From: Thiocapsa sp035467215
GTDB taxonomy: Bacteria; Pseudomonadota; Gammaproteobacteria; Chromatiales; Chromatiaceae
Direction of reading: 5' to 3'
Length of the DNA: 9,829 nt
Assembly (NCBI RefSeq): GCF_035467215.1
Contig: NZ_DATITZ010000157.1
Span: 1-9,829, forward strand
In this document: positions 1 to 9,829 of the stretch, one piece after another
Layout of the letters: each line of letters opens with the position of its first letter
How positions within the stretch are numbered: position 1 is the stretch's first letter
Made by a program: the position numbers and the translations under genes
Notes under the pieces: generated by a model
Seen by the model: only the letters and a program-made list of their open reading frames with translations
Told to the model about the DNA's origin: nothing
The model's database searches: none

Positions 1-4002
<4,002 letters not shown>

Positions 4003-4010
<8 letters not shown>

Positions 4011-5835
4011 TGCCGGTCTCCGGGAGCACAAAACCCAGCTTGGCAAGCCCCTTTCGGAAGGCGGCGAGCTTGGGCTCGGGGACACACACCAGGCGCTCGC
4101 CCGCGCGGGTGCAGTGCGGGGCCGTGACGGGATCCGAGGTCAGCATGACGGCAATGGCGGGATCACGGCATTTGACGAGCCGAGCCGGTCCGGCGTCGGC
4201 GAGTGCGGTCGCGCGCTCATCGACGTCGCGCAGCAGTTGGACGACCTCGGACGGCAGGGTCTCGTCCGTCGACGACTCGATGAATGCGCGGATGCGCCCT
4301 CGCTCGCCGGTGTCGGCGCTGTGCCGCAGCACGGCATCGGGATCCAGATGCCAAAGCCTTGGCGAGAGTGGCTGGGCAATCTGCTCCAACATCAGCCGCT
4401 CGGCCGGCTCGGGCTCGCGCTCGAGGGTCACGAGCAGATCGGCCCCGATCGAGCATAGCGGCGGTCGTTTCGGGAGCACGGGCTCGTAGGTCTCGGCCAG
4501 CCCCAAACAGTAGGCCCCGAGTGCGTTTAGCCGGATGTACCTGAGCCCGTCGTAACGGCTCAGGAAGGCAAACTCATCGACACCCCAGGCGTCCTCGTAG
4601 TCAGACCTCGCGCCGTAGGGTGAGGTGTAGGCGACATCGAGCATGCCCAGTGTGGCGAGATACTCGAAGAGATAGGCAAGGATGTAGCGACCCTGGAGGA
4701 TCTCGAAACCGTCGGCGCCGTTCATGCCCAAGCTGCCGTAGTTTTGATCGACGAAATATAGCCCCCAGGCGTTCTCGGTCACCGCGAAGCGGCGGCCGCG
4801 GAACTGCATCTGTCGGAAGAGCTCGTCGATGGCCACCCAGCGGCCCGGAGGACAGCAGTCCCGCAGCGCGTCGGCGATGACCGCTCGGCGCTCCGACACT
4901 GCGCTGAGTCGCACCCCTTTTGCCGTCTGCCCCTTGATCAAATCGACGCGACGCAGCTCATCGGGGGTGCCCTTCTGTTGCCAGCGCGCGAAGAGGTGCG
5001 AGACCACCTCCTCGACCGGCTGAGACAGCGCCTTGTTGCCGCGCGCGGTCAGGACGAGCTTGCTGCCGTCGGCCTTCGCGAGCCCGCCGGCCTGCAGCAG
5101 GAGCGGCCAGGCAAAGGGGCGAATCGGCCGGATCGGACCGCCCACCGAGCGTGGCTCGTCCAGGTCGTCGTCCGCGCTGTACCAGTCACCGCCGAGCAGA
5201 ACGCTCTCCAGCTTGGTCATGGAGGCGCTGCTCGGAAGACCCGTCTTGGCACCGACGCTGATGCGGCCCTGACCGATCAGGCGCAACACGCCCGGAAGGT
5301 CATGATGGATAAGGGTCTCGGTGACGAGACGCCGCAGCGGCTCGGATGCCTCCTCTTCGGGCTCCAGGATGATCGTCGAGGCAATGCTCGTCGGCAGGTC
5401 CTCGTCGGCGAAGCTCACGATCTCGAGCGGCGTCGGCACCGCGACGATCGACGCCAGTCGCTTGCGCAGATCCTCCGGGATCGATCCGTCGTAGAAGAAG
5501 AGCGGCAGCAGCGAACGCCGCTCTTGGCGGTCGCGCTCGGGCCGCGAATAGGAATAGGTCACCGGCTCGACGAGGCTCGGAAGCGATCCGTAGCGTGCCT
5601 TGAAGCCGGCGCGGTCGAAGAATCCGCCCCAGCGATGGACACTCTCGGCGAGGGCGTTTTGCTCGAGCTCGGAGAGCCGCCCCCAGTATTGGCTTAGGTC
5701 CGCCGACAAGAGCTCATGAGCGATCGCCTCGACCATCTCCGCTTTCCGAGTCGAGCGGTTCCCGCTCAACAACAGGTTGCGGCGCTGTTTCAGTTGCTCG
5801 GCAGTCAGGAGCCAGAGGGCCTGCTGTAATGTCAT
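4003..5835 (-). CDS. Helicase-associated protein: SAP-like N-terminus, XPB/Ssl2-like C-terminal domain, no ATPase core
   Basis: This 610-aa protein is read from ATG at 5835 (MTLQQALWLL). The frame stays open upstream to 5988, but those residues are Pro/Ser/Arg-rich and lie inside the preceding gene, so the inner start is preferred; no strong ribosome site precedes it. Residues about 8-43 resemble a SAP helix-turn-helix (LTAEQLKQRR, then TRKAEMVEAIAHELL). Residues 242-270 look like a winged helix (PLLLQAGGLAKADGSKLVL followed by TARG). Residues about 460-606 fit the XPB/Ssl2-type helicase-associated C-terminal domain: GADLLVTLE, a DPDAVLRHS and RIRAFIESSTDETLP stretch, KCRDPAIAVML, and a final AFRKGLAKLGFVLP. 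There is no Walker A or DEAD-type motif, so it is not a helicase alone. Its stop overlaps the SNF2 start in ATGGCTGA, which suggests that the two work together, with this protein as a DNA-binding or adaptor partner. Domain recognition is by eye; the adaptor role is inference. Confidence 0.85.
4017..4021 (-). promoter_or_regulatory. Ribosome binding site for the SNF2 gene
   Basis: The minus strand reads GGAGA, 6 nt before ATG at 4010, within the 3' end of the 610-aa gene. It supports this start, which overlaps the upstream stop by 8 nt. Confidence 0.55.
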
Positions 5836-6091
5836 GGGCGGACTCGGGAGTGGATGTCGCGCGGGCAAAGGCGAGCAGGGCGGAGACGAACGCTCCTGCC
5901 GACAAGGCCCGCGCCTGCTTAAGCTCGCGGATGGCGCCGGTCCTGTCGTCCGCGGCGAGGCGACGGATCGCGCGTGCGACGGCGGCATCGCCGGCTCGAT
6001 CGGCCGCCTGCAGCAGCTTCAGCTCAAGCCCGCAGCGACGGCACTGATCGGAGCCATCGAGACGGGCGCGACAATTGGGGCAACGGTCCAT
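5714..6091 (-). CDS. Small zinc-ribbon protein with helical (TPR-like) region; long 3' overlap with next gene
   Basis: This 125-aa protein opens with a four-cysteine zinc ribbon, C4-x2-C7-x9-C17-x2-C20 (CPNC and CRRCG). It continues with an alanine-rich helical stretch to about residue 80 (LKLLQAADRAGDAAVARAI, ending SALLAFARA) that could form a TPR-like hairpin pair. The last 40 residues are polar and lack clear structure, and they lie over the start of the 610-aa protein in another frame. The overlap is 122 nt, far longer than the 4-8 nt overlaps elsewhere in the cluster. The recognisable domain ends just before the downstream ATG, so the tail may be a non-conserved extension or the result of a frameshift. 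The start is 39 nt after the Hsp70 stop, with only a weak AAGG upstream. It may bind nucleic acid or bridge proteins between the chaperone and helicase modules. That role is inference. Confidence 0.75.
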   Translation of the reverse strand: MDRCPNCRARLDGSDQCRRCGLELKLLQAADRAGDAAVARAIRRLAADDRTGAIRELKQARALSAGAFVSALLAFARATSTPESAHDITAGPLAPDCRATETAPQPVVEREPLDSESGDGRGDRS

Positions 6092-6130
6092 AACCTTAAC
6101 CTGACAGCGCCGGAACCAAGAAATCCCGAC

Positions 6131-7900
6131 TCAGGATTCCAGATAGAAGATCAGATCGGAGAGCCCGTCCATCGCCTCGTGGATGGCGACATCGTCATGC
6201 GCCGCGACCGCGTCGCGCAGGGTCTCGATCAGGTTCACCAGGTCTTCGCGGTCCTCCGAATTGGCGGTCTCCATCAGGCGCTCCGCCTTTTCGATCAGGG
6301 CCGTGGCCTGAACGCTGTCGCGTCGCTCGGCACTCGCCGCGACGCTTTCCCCGAGGGTCTCGGACCCATCGCTCGGCTCGCTGCTGAAGTCGCCGTCGAT
6401 GAGTGCGCCGATGCGTGCGCGTGCGGCGGCCATGGTGTCCTGCTCGAAGCGGGCGGTGGCGTTGTCGATGACGATGCGCTGCTCGAGCCCGGTGCGCTTC
6501 TCGCGCGAGGTCACCTTCAGGATACCGTTCACGTCGAGCGAGAAGGTGGTGACGATGACGTTGCCGGCCGGTGCGTCGCTCAGTCCTTCGATACGGAAGG
6601 CGCCGATCTCGGTGTTGTTGAGCGCGTCCGGGTCCTCGCCTTGATAGACGCGCACGTCGATCGCGGCCTGGCCGTCCTCGATGGTGGAGAAGGCTTCGCT
6701 CTTGGTCACCGGGATCGGGGTATTCTTGCGGATCAAAGGGATGTAGACGAAGGGATAAAACTCGCCGTTGAGCTCGCCCAGCGCGCTGGTCCCGAAGGTG
6801 TAGGGCGTAACGTCCACCAGCACGCGCGAGACGCGCTGGCCGCCGATCACGGCCGCCTGGATGGCCGCACCGCTCGCCACGCACAGATCCGGGTCGACCT
6901 CGCTGCGCGGCTGCATCCGCAGCAGCTCTTCGAGACGCTGCTGGATCAAAGGCGTGCGGGTCGCGCCGCCGACCAGCAGCACCTCGCTGAGGTCCTCGAT
7001 GCCCAAACCGGCCCCTTCGAGCGCGGTGTGCACCGCGTCCATGGTCTCGTCGATATAGGGGGCGATCATCGCCTCGTAGTCGTCGCGCGAGAGCTCCAGG
7101 GACAGGTTGACCGGCTTGCCCTGATGCTCGAGGAGATATTCCTCGTCGATGCGCACGAAGGGGGCGTCGCTGAGCGCGATCTTCGCGGTTTCAGCCGCGC
7201 GGGTCAGACGCGCCATCGCGACGCGGTTCGCACTCGGGTCCGTGCCCTGATCCTTGAGATGGGCGACCAGGTAATCGAGGATCCTCCCGTCGAAGTCGTC
7301 GCCGCCGAGCTGGTTGTTGCCGTGGCTCGACAGGACCTCGGTGACCTCTTTGGCGAGACGCACGACCGAGACGTCGAAGGTGCCGCCGCCCAGGTCGTAG
7401 ACCAGGATGGTCTTGGGCTCCTGGTGATCGACCTCGTAGGCGAGTGCGGCGGCCGTCGGCTCGTTGATGATGCGCACCACTTCCAGCCCGGCCAGCTCGC
7501 CGGCGTCGCGGGTCGCCTGGCGTTGCGCGTCGGAGAAGTAGGCCGGGACCGTGATGACCGCCTTGCTCACCGGTTGGCCCAGATCGGACTCGGCCGCGCG
7601 CTTGAGCCGGCCGAGGATGAGCGCCGAGATCTCCTGCGGACTGTAGCGTTGCGCGCCCATCTCGATGACGGTGTCTTCGCCCATGCGCCGCTTCACCGAA
7701 CGGATGGTGCGCTCCGGGGCCAGGATGTATTGATTGCGCGCGCTCTGACCGACCAAGAGGGCGCCGTCGTCCGCGATCCCGACCACGGAGGGCAGGATGG
7801 GGCTGCCGTCGACCGGGATGAGCCGAACCCGACCCTCCTCGACCACCGCGACCTCGGAGTTGGTGGTGCCGAGATCGATGCCGATGATGATGTCGCTCAC
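6131..7900 (-). CDS. Divergent Hsp70/DnaK-type chaperone
   Basis: This 589-aa Hsp70 starts at GTG 7900, where GTGA overlaps the GrpE-like stop; GAGGA lies 9 nt upstream. All ATPase signatures are present: GIDLGTTNS (7-15), a conserved Lys in VKRRMG (70), AVITVPAYF (114-122), RIINEPTAAALAYE (143-156), DLGGGTFDVSV (169-179) and LLVGGATRTP (308-317). The linker VSRVLVDVTP (357-366) matches the DnaK linker region, followed by a substrate-binding domain with STIEDGQAAI and VYQGED. It differs from housekeeping DnaK in several ways. It is about 50 residues shorter. The segment after Lys70 is cut down. Asn196 replaces the Thr199 autophosphorylation site. An insertion lies around GEFYPFVYIPL. The chain ends DLIFYLES without an acidic tail. 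These points indicate a specialised paralogue rather than the main DnaK. Known Hsp70s bind and release peptide segments in an ATP cycle. The neighbouring genes would supply its J-like and exchange factors, and clients may include the helicase proteins downstream (inference). Confidence 0.95.
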   Translation of the reverse strand: MSDIIIGIDLGTTNSEVAVVEEGRVRLIPVDGSPILPSVVGIADDGALLVGQSARNQYILAPERTIRSVKRRMGEDTVIEMGAQRYSPQEISALILGRLKRAAESDLGQPVSKAVITVPAYFSDAQRQATRDAGELAGLEVVRIINEPTAAALAYEVDHQEPKTILVYDLGGGTFDVSVVRLAKEVTEVLSSHGNNQLGGDDFDGRILDYLVAHLKDQGTDPSANRVAMARLTRAAETAKIALSDAPFVRIDEEYLLEHQGKPVNLSLELSRDDYEAMIAPYIDETMDAVHTALEGAGLGIEDLSEVLLVGGATRTPLIQQRLEELLRMQPRSEVDPDLCVASGAAIQAAVIGGQRVSRVLVDVTPYTFGTSALGELNGEFYPFVYIPLIRKNTPIPVTKSEAFSTIEDGQAAIDVRVYQGEDPDALNNTEIGAFRIEGLSDAPAGNVIVTTFSLDVNGILKVTSREKRTGLEQRIVIDNATARFEQDTMAAARARIGALIDGDFSSEPSDGSETLGESVAASAERRDSVQATALIEKAERLMETANSEDREDLVNLIETLRDAVAAHDDVAIHEAMDGLSDLIFYLES

Positions 7901-8574
7901 TGGGGATGGTCCTCGAATTTGTTGACGATGACGTCGGCGAGACGCAGGAGCGACTCGCCGCGCCGATAACCGGTGCGCAGCTCCGCGAGCACCGTGCCGA
8001 TCGGCAGGGCGGGATCGCGCCCGACCTCGAGTGCGCGCATGATCCGCGGATCGAAGGGCTGCCCGACGACTTGGATCGGACGCACCTCGCGCCGATCCAG
8101 GGTCTCGTCGAGCCGGCGTAGATTCATACTCAAGCCTTGGGTCATGCCGGTGATGAACTCGGCGGCACCGCTGGCGTGGGCAAGCCAATTCGGCCGATAG
8201 GCGGCGGCCTGACCGCGACCGTCCCGCATACGGTCGCGCAGCTCGACGAGCTCGAGCAGGATGTCGCGCTCGGCGTTCAGGGCGATGTCGCGGACATCCT
8301 GCTGGCGCCGGGAAAGCTCGGCGGACAGATGCTCGTTCGCTTGACGGAGGCTGTCGAAGAGGTCACGGAACTGCTCCAAGGCCGTCTTGACCTGACGCGA
8401 CTCGAGCTTGACCTCGTTCTTGAGCGCAGCCAGCTCGGCGAGCAGGGTGAAGAGATCCGGCGCGTCGGTCTCGTCCGTATCGTCGATGCCCGCATCCGAG
8501 CCCTCGGGTGCGTTCGGTTCTACCTCCAGATAAGCCCGGAAACGTTCGAGCAACGCCGCCTTTGCATCATCCAT
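7897..8574 (-). CDS. GrpE-like nucleotide exchange factor
   Basis: This 225-aa protein starts at ATG 8574, 3 nt after the J-like stop, with GGAGAGG 8 nt upstream. Residues about 45-115 are charged and heptad-like, as in the long GrpE coiled coil. The C-terminal half carries the GrpE beta-domain pattern: GQPFDPRIMRALEV at 171-184, PIGTVLAELRTGYRRGESLL at 191-210 and a final RLADVIVNK. In E. coli GrpE the matching segments are the DPNVHQAI and GNVLGIMQKGY regions. GrpE proteins dimerise and open the Hsp70 ATPase domain to release ADP. This one is a little longer than usual and has an acidic N-terminal stretch (about 25-40, DAGIDDTDETDAPD). It overlaps the Hsp70 start by 4 nt, which strongly suggests that it serves that Hsp70. 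Function is inferred from pattern and context; overall identity to standard GrpE looks low. Confidence 0.85.
   Translation of the reverse strand: MDDAKAALLERFRAYLEVEPNAPEGSDAGIDDTDETDAPDLFTLLAELAALKNEVKLESRQVKTALEQFRDLFDSLRQANEHLSAELSRRQQDVRDIALNAERDILLELVELRDRMRDGRGQAAAYRPNWLAHASGAAEFITGMTQGLSMNLRRLDETLDRREVRPIQVVGQPFDPRIMRALEVGRDPALPIGTVLAELRTGYRRGESLLRLADVIVNKFEDHPQ
7910..7914 (-). promoter_or_regulatory. Ribosome binding site for the Hsp70 GTG start
   Basis: The minus strand reads GAGGA, 9 nt before GTG at 7900. It fixes the start just ahead of the GIDLGTTNS motif rather than at the far upstream in-frame ATG at 8188, which would run deep into the GrpE-like gene. Confidence 0.6.
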
Positions 8575-8577
8575 GCG

Positions 8578-8871
8578 TCAGACCTCTCCGCGCAGCAACG
8601 CGGTCAACGTGGCCCGCTTCGGGCGTCGCGGCTCGCCCACGGGCGCGGCCTTGGCCAGGATGTCGGCCGCGGTCGGCGGCGTCTGATCGAACAGCCCGTA
8701 GGCGAGGCGATCACGGCGGGTGCGGATCTTCTCGTAGGCCGCGCGCAACGCCTCGAAACCCGCCGGATCGCGCTCCGGGGAGGCGCGGCGCAGACCGGCG
8801 AGATAGGCCGATTCGATGGCGGCGTCGTCCGCATCGAAGGGGACGCCGAGGATGAGAAAGGGGTCGGTCAT
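8578..8871 (-). CDS. Degenerate J-domain protein lacking HPD
   Basis: This 97-aa protein reads as a small J domain. PFLILGVPFDADDAAIESAY (4-23) matches the helix I/II opening of DnaJ proteins, and RDPAGFEALRAAYEKI with a later RLAYG (34-59) matches the helix III part. Where DnaJ has the invariant HPD that triggers Hsp70 ATP hydrolysis, this protein has SPE (31-33, bases 8773-8781). The remaining 35 residues form a short basic tail with no zinc or substrate-binding domain. It is followed 3 nt later by the GrpE-like gene. It could dock on the neighbouring Hsp70 without classical stimulation, use altered chemistry, or act as an adaptor. No good ribosome site is seen ahead of ATG 8871. J-fold recognition is by eye, supported by the Hsp70/GrpE context. 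Confidence 0.8.
   Translation of the reverse strand: MTDPFLILGVPFDADDAAIESAYLAGLRRASPERDPAGFEALRAAYEKIRTRRDRLAYGLFDQTPPTAADILAKAAPVGEPRRPKRATLTALLRGEV
8583..8589 (-). promoter_or_regulatory. Ribosome binding site for the GrpE-like gene
   Basis: The minus strand reads GGAGAGG, 8 nt before ATG at 8574. It sits inside the last codons of the J-like gene and supports coupled translation of the two proteins. Confidence 0.65.
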
Positions 8872-9022
8872 GCGATCAGGGTCCGATGGTTGTTGAACCG
8901 CGTCCGGCGGGGCATGCGGTGTCGTCGTCTGGATTCGATCTCGTACGGGCCCGCGGTGTCGGCGGGAACGCGGTTCAAATGGTCAGGGTTCGGACGTTCC
9001 GGGGACTCCGGCATCGGCCCGC
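8872..9022 (-). promoter_or_regulatory. 151-bp intergenic gap before the chaperone genes, with an 11-bp inverted repeat; candidate control region
   Basis: This is the only sizeable gap in the cluster. It holds an inverted repeat, TTGAACCGCGT at 8893-8903 and its complement ACGCGGTTCAA at 8968-8978, with 64 nt between arms. It also has a 9-bp direct repeat GCGGTGTCG at 8916-8924 and 8953-8961. On the minus strand TTGAAC (8978-8973) could pass for a -35 box, but no matching -10 box, sigma-32 box or U-tract terminator is evident. The region could be an internal promoter with an operator, or an RNA stem. The arms are seen directly; any function is inference. Confidence 0.35.
8893..8978. repeat. 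Inverted repeat, 11-bp arms
   Basis: The left arm TTGAACCGCGT (8893-8903) pairs perfectly with the right arm ACGCGGTTCAA (8968-8978). The loop is 64 nt and includes the GC-rich 9-bp direct repeat. The arms lie between two genes rather than inside coding sequence. Confidence 0.6.
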
Positions 9023-9829
9023 TCAGCGGCGCTTTCGTTTGGCGCGATTGCGTTTGCGCTTGCTCGGAGACGGTCCGCTGTCGAAGAGGCTCGGATCCGG
9101 AAATGGCAGATCTTCGACATCGAGGTCCGCCGCCAAGGCATTGATCATCAGATCCAATGCCTCCTTGCCCATGTCGCGCTCGATCTCGCGCATCGATTCG
9201 CCGATCGGACCCGGCATCTTCATCAGGGCGCGGAAGCCGCTCGGCCCGAGCGTGCGAATCATGTCGGCCAAGAGCGCGATCGACCTCCCGGCCATGTCGC
9301 TGTCGACGAGCGGGGCGTCGATGTCGTCGTCGTCCTCGTCCTCGTCCTCCCAGCCATCGTCGATGAAGCCACCTCCGAAACCACCCCGCGGCGGCCCCCC
9401 GAGGGGCAGCGGAGGGCCGCTCAGGATCTCGATGAGCCGATGCACCAGACGGGAGTCACCGTTGTCCCGGGCGCGCTCGAGCGCCTGCTCCAACCGCAGC
9501 ATCTCCCGCATCGGGATATTCCAAGGCACAGTCCCGCTGTGGCGGGCTTCGAACGCATGCAGCTCGAAGACCGGCTCGCCGCGCCAGCGCTTCAAGGCAG
9601 CCTCCGCGAAGGCCTGCCGCACCTCGTGCAGGTCGGTGCGGCGCAGGGTTTCGCAGATCGACGCCATCTCGCCCTGATCGAGCTTAAGCCTGGCCGTCTG
9701 CTTGAGCGCCCCCTTCAGCTCGCGCCCGATCTCGCTCGGGAGCTTGGCGCCCGTATCCAGATGCGCCCGCACCCGTAAGAAAAAGGCACGCAGGTCCGCC
9801 GCATCGGGTGCCGGCGCTTTTGCCAGTCC
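9023..9829 (-). CDS. Unrecognised protein with Gly-rich and acidic linker and polybasic tail (N-terminus beyond window)
   Basis: The frame is open from the right edge to TGA at 9025-9023, giving the last 268 residues; an internal GTG at 9772 is a possible but unlikely start because the frame continues upstream. I do not recognise the family. Residues about 10-140 are helical and charged. A glycine/proline stretch (GGPPRGGFGGGF, about 145-155) leads into an acidic run (about 157-171, WEDEDEDDDDID), which marks a flexible linker. A second helical block (about 176-230) ends in a very basic tail (KRKRNRAKRKRR). The tail could bind nucleic acid or an acidic partner, perhaps the protein's own acidic run. 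It lies 151 nt before the J-like gene on the same strand. Whether it shares the transcript is uncertain, because that gap is the largest here. It may be a further component of the cluster. Confidence 0.75.
   Translation of the reverse strand, partial: GLAKAPAPDAADLRAFFLRVRAHLDTGAKLPSEIGRELKGALKQTARLKLDQGEMASICETLRRTDLHEVRQAFAEAALKRWRGEPVFELHAFEARHSGTVPWNIPMREMLRLEQALERARDNGDSRLVHRLIEILSGPPLPLGGPPRGGFGGGFIDDGWEDEDEDDDDIDAPLVDSDMAGRSIALLADMIRTLGPSGFRALMKMPGPIGESMREIERDMGKEALDLMINALAADLDVEDLPFPDPSLFDSGPSPSKRKRNRAKRKRR
9323..9348 (-). repeat. Trinucleotide/hexanucleotide tract coding an Asp/Glu run
   Basis: On the plus strand GTC triplets pass into CTCGTC repeats; on the coding strand these are GAC and GAGGAC units that encode alternating Glu/Asp and then poly-Asp. 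Such tracts can change length by slippage in steps of whole codons, which here would lengthen or shorten the acidic linker without breaking the frame. Confidence 0.6.

Noticed and set aside
5835..5988. A longer N-terminus for the 610-aa protein (661 aa)
   Set aside because: The extra 51 residues are Pro/Ser/Arg-rich and lie over the zinc-ribbon gene's conserved-looking helical region.
5777..7969. A 730-codon open frame on the plus strand
   Set aside because: It is codon-aligned antisense to the Hsp70 gene, with the same explanation; its product has no recognisable motif.
6131..8188. A longer Hsp70 starting at ATG 8188 (685 aa)
   Set aside because: The extra 96 residues are Arg-rich without Hsp70 features and overlap the GrpE-like gene by almost 300 nt; GTG 7900 with GAGGA upstream fits the family N-terminus.
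8999..9011. CCGG-5 nt-CCGG hairpin after the stop of the rightmost gene, as a terminator
   Set aside because: The stem is only 4 bp and no U-tract follows on the minus strand.
8872..9022. A sigma-32 heat-shock promoter before the chaperone genes
   Set aside because: A TTGAA-like box exists, but no CCCCAT-type -10 box lies at a suitable distance.

Overview
The window is GC-rich, tightly packed and coded entirely on the minus strand. It reads as one co-directional gene cluster, cut by the window edge at both ends. High GC, the codon choice and the proteobacterial look of the Hsp70 and GrpE-like proteins suggest a GC-rich proteobacterium, possibly a gammaproteobacterium of the purple sulphur type. 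No rRNA or other taxonomic marker is present, so this placement is an inference of low certainty.

In transcription order (right to left) the genes are: (1) the C-terminal 268 residues of an unrecognised protein with a Gly-rich/acidic middle and a polybasic tail (9829-9023); (2) a 151-bp gap holding an 11-bp inverted repeat; (3) a 97-aa J-domain-like protein whose HPD motif is replaced by SPE (8871-8578); (4) a divergent GrpE-like nucleotide exchange factor (8574-7897); (5) a divergent 589-aa Hsp70/DnaK-type chaperone with a GTG start (7900-6131); (6) a small protein with a four-cysteine zinc ribbon and a helical tail (6091-5714); (7) a 610-aa protein with a SAP-like N-terminus and a C-terminal XPB/Ssl2-like helicase-associated domain but no ATPase core (5835-4003); and (8) a very large SNF2-family ATPase, at least 1336 aa, with a long helical N-terminal extension (4010 to beyond position 1).

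Genes 3-5 are joined by a 3-nt gap and a 4-nt overlap. Genes 7-8 overlap by 8 nt, and genes 6-7 by an unusual 122 nt. This spacing implies one transcript and translational coupling from the J-like gene to the SNF2 gene. The layout pairs a complete but divergent Hsp70 module (J-like, GrpE-like, Hsp70) with a DNA-directed module (zinc ribbon, XPB/Ssl2-like accessory protein, SNF2 motor). The working inference is a chaperone-assisted nucleic-acid remodelling system, in which the Hsp70 machine loads, remodels or regulates the helicase complex. Its biological role (repair, transcription recycling, defence or other) cannot be read from this window.

No tRNA, rRNA, CRISPR array, insertion sequence or convincing terminator was seen. 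The long plus-strand open frames are codon-aligned antisense shadows of the real genes.
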